Assembly: GCF_030811455.1 (NCBI RefSeq)
Contig: NZ_JAUSQU010000001.1
Location: forward strand, 6,758,001 to 6,822,000
Reading direction: 5' to 3'
Source of the DNA: Streptosporangium lutulentum
GTDB taxonomy: Bacteria; Actinomycetota; Actinomycetes; Streptosporangiales; Streptosporangiaceae
DNA length: 64,000 bases
Positions within the stretch are counted from its first letter, which is position 1; the number at the start of each line of letters is the position of its first letter. Below, in pieces: positions 58,966 through 64,000 of this stretch. A model generated the notes under the pieces. It searched no databases. It had not been told where the DNA came from and was given only the letters and a program-made list of their open reading frames with translations. The translations under genes were made by a program, and so were the position numbers.

Positions 58966-60282
58966 TCATCCTGCGGGCACCTCATCGGCGTCGCCGTCGT
59001 TCCGCTTCGTCAGCTGCCTGTCGATCGCGTCTGTGATCGCCCGGTCGGCACCCCGTACGGCGTGCTGATAGATCATCGCGGCGCGCACGTTGTCGTGCCC
59101 CATCCTGGCCATCAGGTCCTTGAGCCCTGCGCCCGACTCGGCGGCGAGCATGTTGCCTGTGTGCCGAAGGTCGTGAAAGTGCAGACCTGGCATGCCCATC
59201 TCCTTAACCACGTCCACCCACCGCGTGCGGGTGTTGAAGCCACTCCGTCGTAGTGGCCCGCCCTTGGCACCGGGGAACAGCAACGCGCCCGGCTCGTCCT
59301 GAACGTAGGTGGCGATGTGCTCGCGCAGCGCCGAAACGATGTCCTTGGGAATGCCGACCACGCGCCGACCGGCTTTGGACTTGAGCGGACCAAGAACCAG
59401 ACCACCGGTCGAGCGTTCAACGTAGGCAACTCGGATACGTACTGTTCCCGCATCAAGGTCGACGTCTGTACGGCGCAGCGCACTCACCTCACCCCATCGC
59501 AGACTGGCGAAGGTGGCCAGCAACACCAGGGCGCGGAAGCGCCGGTCATGGGTGCAGTCGGCCCGCCCGTCCGTCCCCATCTTCCACAGCGCCCTTTCGG
59601 CGTCGGCACGACCAGTGAAGACCTCGGGATGGGTGCGCATCTCGCCGTACCGCTGAAAGCGCAGCCGGTAGGCGTTGTCTTTGAGCTTGCGGACGTTGCC
59701 GACCGGACGACGGCCCACCAGGTCGGCCAGCTCGAAGACCTGAGCCACGGTGAGCACCGGGCGCTCCTGGGCGTGCTCGTCGCCGGCCCCGCGGATCCGG
59801 CACGGGTTGCGCGAGATGATGTGATCCTCTTCGACCGCCGTCATCAGCACGGCCCGCAGCAGGCGATACGCCTTAGACGCCACGCTGACTGAAACCCCGT
59901 TGCCGAGCAGGTCGGCTCGCCACTGCCGAACCATCGCGGTGGAAATCTTCCCGACTGCGGTGTTGCCGAGATACGGGGTGATGTGTTTCTTAAGGAGCCA
60001 GCGATAGAGATCGACCGTGCGCGGCCGGAGGCCGGGACGCTGGGAGATCCACGTCTCGGCATAGTCCTTGAACTTGACCTTGCCGCGTTCCGGGTCGGTC
60101 CACTCGCCCCGGATGATCTGCGCCTCGATCAACAACAGCGCCCGCTCTGCGTCGGACTTGCGTTCGTAGGTCTCGGTACCGCTGCGCATCAGCCCATCTG
60201 GACCGGGATAGCGGATCTGGTAGCGGCCGGACTCGCGCTTGCGGATGTTGCCGAAACGTCGGTGACCGTCTCTGTTGGCCAT
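58966..60282 (-). CDS. int: Tyrosine-recombinase integrase
   Basis: The 438-residue protein has an N-terminal arm-binding domain (about 10-60), SAM-like core-binding domain (about 65-165) and a catalytic domain with Arg in ASLRWGEVS, HDLRHTGN, GHDNVRAAM and the nucleophile Tyr in IYQHAV. Between core-binding and catalytic parts (about 190-240) there is an extra copy-like segment (YRLRFQRYGEMRTHPEVFTG) resembling the N-terminal arm-binding domain. It integrates the element at the tRNA-Gly 3' end. Confidence 0.93.
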   Translation of the reverse strand: MANRDGHRRFGNIRKRESGRYQIRYPGPDGLMRSGTETYERKSDAERALLLIEAQIIRGEWTDPERGKVKFKDYAETWISQRPGLRPRTVDLYRWLLKKHITPYLGNTAVGKISTAMVRQWRADLLGNGVSVSVASKAYRLLRAVLMTAVEEDHIISRNPCRIRGAGDEHAQERPVLTVAQVFELADLVGRRPVGNVRKLKDNAYRLRFQRYGEMRTHPEVFTGRADAERALWKMGTDGRADCTHDRRFRALVLLATFASLRWGEVSALRRTDVDLDAGTVRIRVAYVERSTGGLVLGPLKSKAGRRVVGIPKDIVSALREHIATYVQDEPGALLFPGAKGGPLRRSGFNTRTRWVDVVKEMGMPGLHFHDLRHTGNMLAAESGAGLKDLMARMGHDNVRAAMIYQHAVRGADRAITDAIDRQLTKRNDGDADEVPAG

Positions 60283-60488
60283 CAGGCCGCCCTCCCAGTG
60301 ATGTCGGAAGCCGCCAGGGGTTCGACCGTCCCTGCGGCGACGAAAGCGAGTAGTGCGGACTCCCGGATGCGGACGTGACGGCCGATCTTCACGAACTCGA
60401 TCCGGCGTTCCGCGATCAGTCGGCGGATGAAGCGCTCCGAGGTGTGGAGCAGTGCGGCGGCCTCATGGGCCTTGAGTAGTTCGTCCAT
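60282..60488 (-). CDS. xis: Excisionase (helix-turn-helix, MerR-like)
   Basis: The 68-residue protein has the AlpA/Xis-type winged helix pattern (LLKAHEAAALLHTSERFIRRL; VKIGRHVRIRESALLAFV). It overlaps the integrase start by TGATG. It directs excision with the integrase. Confidence 0.9.
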   Translation of the reverse strand: MDELLKAHEAAALLHTSERFIRRLIAERRIEFVKIGRHVRIRESALLAFVAAGTVEPLAASDITGRAA

Positions 60489-60499
60489 GCGTTCTCCTG

Positions 60500-62227
60500 T
60501 CAGGCGGCCAGTGACGTTGCCGAAAGATCTGGGGTGGGTCTTCCGTCTGCTCTGGCTTGGAGTTCGGCCAGTCGCGCACGGGTGCGGTGGCGGTTGGCGA
60601 CGCCGCGCAGCAGGCGTTTGGCCAGCGGGGTCCGAGTCGGGTCGGAAGTGGAGACCGGCCGCCAGAGGTAACGGTGTGGGTCAGTGGCCGTCTCATCGGG
60701 CAGGCCGAGCATGTCGAGCACCCAGGCACGGCGATCTTGCTTGTGCTCGCGCAAGGTCTTGTTCGACCACTTGCGCGAGACCAGGACGCGGCGTCCGGCG
60801 TAGCCGAGGTGCTCGGGCTTGTGCGCCTTGCCCTTGCACCGGCCCGGCATCATCCCGGCTTTGGCGCCCTTGGGCTGCACCCCGTAGCGCAGCCAGTTGG
60901 CACACGTCGGCGAGCACGGTTCGTAGCGCAGCGCCTCCACCATCCGGGCGGCATGGTCGCGGCGAACACGGTCATCAGCGTCGAGGGTGTCGCCGAGGGA
61001 CTTGGTCAGGTACTTGGTCAGGTAGCTGACGCGCTTGTGAGCATCCGGGGACCCGGCGACGATGCCCTGAACATCGACCTGGGCGCCGAAGCGCAGCACG
61101 TGCAGCGGTTCGGCCGTCTCGTCGGCGTCGAGCTGGTCGAGCGCCTCATCCCAGGTGGCCAGGAGTTCACCGGTGGCCGGGTCGAGGTAGTCACCGCTCT
61201 GCCCATCCAGGTAAGCGGCCCCATCGCCGAGGTCGGCCCGTTCGGCCCAGACCGGCAGGTGATCGCCGTCGAAGCGGACCTCATCCACGGCAGGCCACCA
61301 CACCTGGTGGTAGGTCGCGGCGGCGATGGCCTTGATCTCCGCACGGGGCAGCGTCCCGCGGATCGCCATGTGCAGATGCGGCGCGAACCTCTTCTGTGGT
61401 TCCACGGTGGCGAAGTACTGCACGTCGTAGCCGGCCACCCGCCGGAGGTTTTGCACGAACCGGTCGACGAGCTTGGAGAAGTGCAGCGCGTCCCGAGCCG
61501 CCGCCGCGTAGTCATAGGTGCTCGGATCGACCGGCACCCCCTGACCGGAGCGGATCCGGCCGTAGGAGGGAAGGGTGAGGGTGACGAACAGCGACGGCCG
61601 ATACACCCTGCCATCAGGAGCGCTGAACGTGCGCCCGAGGGTGGTGTCCTGCTTGGCGCGCTTGGGCAGGTCCGGGGCATCTTGGCGACGCCGGGTGGAG
61701 CGCGAGCGCTTGGGAGCACTCCGGCCGCCCAGGACGTTGCCGCGTATCCCGGAGGCGTTGATCTCCGCATCGATGCCCACGATCGCCTCGTCCCAGTCGG
61801 CGACCTCTTCGCCGTGACCGTCGCGTTCGGCCTCATCGCGCTTGGCCTGCACGTCGGCGCGGAACTCGATCAGCCACTGTTGCTCTTCGGTGGAGGGGTT
61901 CGGTTCGGCGACGGGTTCGGCTTCCAGGTGCCAGCCCTCGCGGCATTGGGCCATCCGGAGTTGCCGGTTGCGCTTGGCGCACGGCGGGCACTTGGCTTCT
62001 TGGGTGGCCCCGCATGGGACGTCGAATGACTCGCTCTGGCCGGTGTGGACGTCGAGGCGCCGTAGTTCGATGGGGCGGATGCAGACGCCGTTGAGTTTGG
62101 CGACCTCGATCGCCACATCCAGCGCCAGGGGCAGGGTGTCACGGACCAGGCGGGGAAGCGTGCGGTCGGAGGCGTCTGCCGGGATCTCGGCCGCGGGGGT
62201 GGATGGGTGGGTGGGGATGTCGGTCAC
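60500..62227 (-). CDS. repSA: Replication initiator (RepSA family)
   Basis: The 575-residue protein has the RepSA/pSAM2-type features: Cys pairs near residue 80 (CGATQEAKCPPCAKRN), FVTLTLPSYGRI, HLHMAIRGT (His-U-His rolling-circle motif), CSPTCANWLRYGVQPK and a C-terminal Arg-rich end. It starts rolling-circle replication of the excised element. It begins at GTG 62227 overlapping the small gene upstream. Confidence 0.93.
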   Translation of the reverse strand: MTDIPTHPSTPAAEIPADASDRTLPRLVRDTLPLALDVAIEVAKLNGVCIRPIELRRLDVHTGQSESFDVPCGATQEAKCPPCAKRNRQLRMAQCREGWHLEAEPVAEPNPSTEEQQWLIEFRADVQAKRDEAERDGHGEEVADWDEAIVGIDAEINASGIRGNVLGGRSAPKRSRSTRRRQDAPDLPKRAKQDTTLGRTFSAPDGRVYRPSLFVTLTLPSYGRIRSGQGVPVDPSTYDYAAAARDALHFSKLVDRFVQNLRRVAGYDVQYFATVEPQKRFAPHLHMAIRGTLPRAEIKAIAAATYHQVWWPAVDEVRFDGDHLPVWAERADLGDGAAYLDGQSGDYLDPATGELLATWDEALDQLDADETAEPLHVLRFGAQVDVQGIVAGSPDAHKRVSYLTKYLTKSLGDTLDADDRVRRDHAARMVEALRYEPCSPTCANWLRYGVQPKGAKAGMMPGRCKGKAHKPEHLGYAGRRVLVSRKWSNKTLREHKQDRRAWVLDMLGLPDETATDPHRYLWRPVSTSDPTRTPLAKRLLRGVANRHRTRARLAELQARADGRPTPDLSATSLAA

Positions 62228-62418
62228 ATGGCCTCCTCTGCGGTGAGCACGTCGGCGGTGAATCGGTAGGAGGGGCTGTAGGGGTCGCGGCGGAGCCGGA
62301 TGTTGACCAGGTTGGAGAGCACCAGCTCAAAGCGCGCCGGGGAGTCGGACAGGGTGTCGAGCAGGCGGAAGGGGATCGCGTCGATCTCGGCGAGGGTGCC
62401 CTGAATGATGATCTTCAT
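62224..62418 (-). CDS. Small AICE protein of unknown function
   Basis: The 64-residue protein overlaps both neighbours by four bases (ATGA and GTGA), so it is surely translated. It has alternating strands and one helix (MKIIIQGTLAEIDAIPFRLLD). Proteins of this size commonly lie between repSA and the traSA-type gene; function is unknown. Confidence 0.75.
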   Translation of the reverse strand: MKIIIQGTLAEIDAIPFRLLDTLSDSPARFELVLSNLVNIRLRRDPYSPSYRFTADVLTAEEAM

Positions 62419-63863
62419 CGGGCCACCTCACCCGTCAGCGGTAAGGGCAGGGTGTTCGCGGTGAAGGCGGCGGCCATGGCGCGGATGTCGGCGTCGGAGA
62501 CGTAGCTGGCACGGGCGCGCATCGGCTCCGGCGAGGTCTCCAACCGGGCGTAGGCGATGCCCGCGCCGAGGTCCGGCTGAGGGGAGATCAGGTCGGCCAG
62601 CGCTCCCCTATCGCGTGCGCCGTCGCCGAGGACCATGTCCACCTGTTCGGACTCATCCAGCCGTAGCGCGATCTTGTCGGGGAACAGGTTGCGGATGCTC
62701 AGCACGTCTTTTCGCGGGTCCTGGAGAGCGGCCAGCACGCCGACCCCGACCGCGCGCCCTTGGGTGGTGAGCGTGGCCAACGCGGCCGAGATACGGACCT
62801 TGAGGCCCTTGTCGGATTGGTAGGCGGTTAGGAACGCCACCTCGTCGACCACCACCAGGACGAACGGATCATCCACGGTGGGGATGTGGTTGCGTTGGAT
62901 GCCGGCGAAGCGGCCCGCCCGCTCTTGCATGACCTTGACCGCGTCTTCCAGAAGGTCGGCGCAGGCGGCCGGATCGGCGGCGTAGCGGTCGAACAGGTCA
63001 CGGCCGAAGGACAGCTCCATCAGCTTGGGATCCAGTGCCCAGATCTGGACCAGGCCCGCGCGCATCGCAGGCAGCAGGCCCCGGATGGCCGACCAGATGA
63101 TTGAGCCCTTGCCCGCCCCGGTAGCCCCGGCGACCAGAACGTGCGTGCCGTGGACTTTGAGCCGCCACGGGGTGCCGTCCTCGCGCTTGCCGATCTCGAC
63201 CGGCCCGACCGAGGCCACCGCGGGAATCGGCAGGGCCGGTAAGGGGACGGCCAGCGGATCACGCCGGGGAAAGGCCAGCAGCAGGCGGCCCGGCCGAGCG
63301 ACGGTGACCCGGCAGGAGGTCGCGCCGAACCCGTGGGCGAGGTTCTCGATGCGGTCGGACCAGTCGGTGACTGATTGGCCGGTGAGCATCTTCACCGTGA
63401 CCAGGTCGGCCCAGGAGGTGCACCGGACACCGACGAGGTGGGGCAGGTAGTCGCGGCCCTTGAGGTGGCGGCCGAGGCCGGAGATGAACATCACCGGTTG
63501 CCAGTGCCGCCGGTAGATCCAGGTGAGCCGCCACCAGGCCAGCAGCCGCCAGCCGACCAGCCGCAGGAATGAGGGACGGTCGGCCACGCGCCAGGCGGTG
63601 AGGCCGACGAGCGCCAGGACGACCAGAGCCACGCCCCATTGCCAGCCGACCAGCCAGGCCAGCGCGCAGGGGGCGGCGATGGCGGCCGAGGCGATCGGGT
63701 GGCGCCAGAGTAGCCGTACGAGGCCGGCCAGCAGTCGCCAGGCGAAGATGACGATGGTGATGATCGCCGGGGTCTGGACCACGGCCGGGCGAAACACCAC
63801 AGCGGTGTCGGGGGTGGTGGAGACGAGGTGTTGCGCCTCGTCTCCAGGCAGTTTTTTGAACAT
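62415..63863 (-). CDS. traSA: FtsK/SpoIIIE-type DNA transfer protein (TraSA)
   Basis: The 482-residue protein has two to three N-terminal membrane segments (about 35-105), then an FtsK-type motor domain with Walker A GATGAGKGSI (about 245), Walker B VLVVVDEVAFL and the sensor DPRKDVLSIRNLFPDKIALRL. It pumps double-stranded DNA between hyphae in AICE conjugation. It is 64 residues away from the replication gene by one small overlapping gene. Confidence 0.93.
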   Translation of the reverse strand: MFKKLPGDEAQHLVSTTPDTAVVFRPAVVQTPAIITIVIFAWRLLAGLVRLLWRHPIASAAIAAPCALAWLVGWQWGVALVVLALVGLTAWRVADRPSFLRLVGWRLLAWWRLTWIYRRHWQPVMFISGLGRHLKGRDYLPHLVGVRCTSWADLVTVKMLTGQSVTDWSDRIENLAHGFGATSCRVTVARPGRLLLAFPRRDPLAVPLPALPIPAVASVGPVEIGKREDGTPWRLKVHGTHVLVAGATGAGKGSIIWSAIRGLLPAMRAGLVQIWALDPKLMELSFGRDLFDRYAADPAACADLLEDAVKVMQERAGRFAGIQRNHIPTVDDPFVLVVVDEVAFLTAYQSDKGLKVRISAALATLTTQGRAVGVGVLAALQDPRKDVLSIRNLFPDKIALRLDESEQVDMVLGDGARDRGALADLISPQPDLGAGIAYARLETSPEPMRARASYVSDADIRAMAAAFTANTLPLPLTGEVAR

Positions 63864-63909
63864 TAGGCTTGAGCCTTCTTCCTTGGATTTGCGTGTGAGG
63901 GAGAACTGA

Positions 63910-63941
63910 GGGGCCGCCGGAATGCCAGTTCCAGCGGCCCC
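63910..63941 (-). terminator. Terminator between the last partial gene and traSA
   Basis: GGGGCCGC-c-GGAA and TTCC-a-GCGGCCCC form a stem of 12 pairs with one symmetric mismatch and a 6-base loop. Confidence 0.8.
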
Positions 63942-63950
63942 GCTTGCTTG

Positions 63951-64000
63951 TCAGGCCGCTTTGCCCTGGTCGGGCTTGCTGGTCTGGGGCGAGGTAGTGA
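63951..64000 (-). CDS. Partial AICE gene, C-terminal end
   Basis: A frame on the minus strand ends at TGA 63953-63951 and runs off the window. It codes for about 16 residues ending TSKPDQGKAA. The frame is open in context, has a terminator after it and fits the direction of the element. Identity is unknown. Confidence 0.45.
   Translation of the reverse strand, partial: TTSPQTSKPDQGKAA

Larger units (their letters stand above)
58790..64000. mobile_element. Actinomycete integrative and conjugative element (AICE), left part
   Basis: A tRNA-Gly is followed, all on the minus strand, by integrase, excisionase, RepSA-type replication initiator, a small overlapping gene, an FtsK-type transfer protein and the end of a further gene. 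This order is typical of AICEs, which excise, replicate and move as double-stranded DNA. The distal att site and remaining genes lie beyond 64000. Neighbouring gene stops overlap (TGATG, GTGA, ATGA), indicating one transcription unit. Confidence 0.9.

Overview
The window is about 70% G+C, with GTG starts, strong GGAGG ribosome-binding sites, mycothiol synthase, a GlnR-type regulator and an actinomycete-type integrative element. All of this points to an actinobacterial chromosome, most likely a soil filamentous actinomycete of the Streptosporangiaceae type. The genus is inferred, not proven.

Layout. 0-3.7 kb: the tail of a BlaI-like repressor with its M56 protease, then an XRE regulator / HBHA-like coiled-coil protein / DUF2516 trio in the order known from Mycobacterium Rv0474-Rv0476, then a GNAT acetyltransferase. 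3.7-8.5 kb: a LacI-family regulator with a perfect CelR/CebR-type operator, overlapping a membrane Ser/Thr kinase, then gluconokinase and gluconate permease. 8.5-19.9 kb: a secreted plant-polysaccharide cluster (GH5 endoglucanase, GH48 exocellulase, GH9 endoglucanase, GH5 mannanase, GH10 xylanase, all carrying CBM2 modules). Two TGGGAGCGCTCCCA-type boxes sit at the GH48 gene and three GAAA/TTTC palindromes lie upstream of the GH5, GH48 and GH10 genes, suggesting two overlapping regulons.

20-36 kb: housekeeping and small-metabolism genes (SGNH lipoprotein, AlaX editing protein, orphan histidine kinase, MmyB-like regulator, zinc metallopeptidase, DUF2207 protein, asparaginase, Dtd, YgfZ, Fur, DUF2470, nitrobindin-like and DsrE proteins, and the MurT/GatD lipid II amidation pair). 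A 13-codon open reading frame behind an exceptionally long Shine-Dalgarno sequence lies at 32.4 kb. 36-45.5 kb: an unrecognised envelope cluster with a HerA-type ATPase, a membrane-anchored coupling-protein-like pseudo-ATPase, three single-pass proteins with external beta-type domains and a polytopic membrane protein. This is my best candidate for an undescribed system.

45.5-58.7 kb: a DsbA-TPR fusion, then sseC, cysA, thioredoxin, anti-sigma/sigma, lmeA, moaD-like, glnR, a 5'-nucleotidase, mshD and a phosphate transporter with its PhoU-like partner (partly syntenic with Mycobacterium Rv0814c-Rv0821c), and dcd. 58.8-64 kb: a tRNA-Gly(CCC) followed by integrase, excisionase, replication initiator and FtsK-type transfer genes, which is one end of an actinomycete integrative and conjugative element running out of the window.

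A recurrent oddity is that short degenerate tandem repeats flank gene 3' ends, and in several cases the first repeat unit contains the stop codon itself. No CRISPR array, rRNA gene or insertion sequence was seen.
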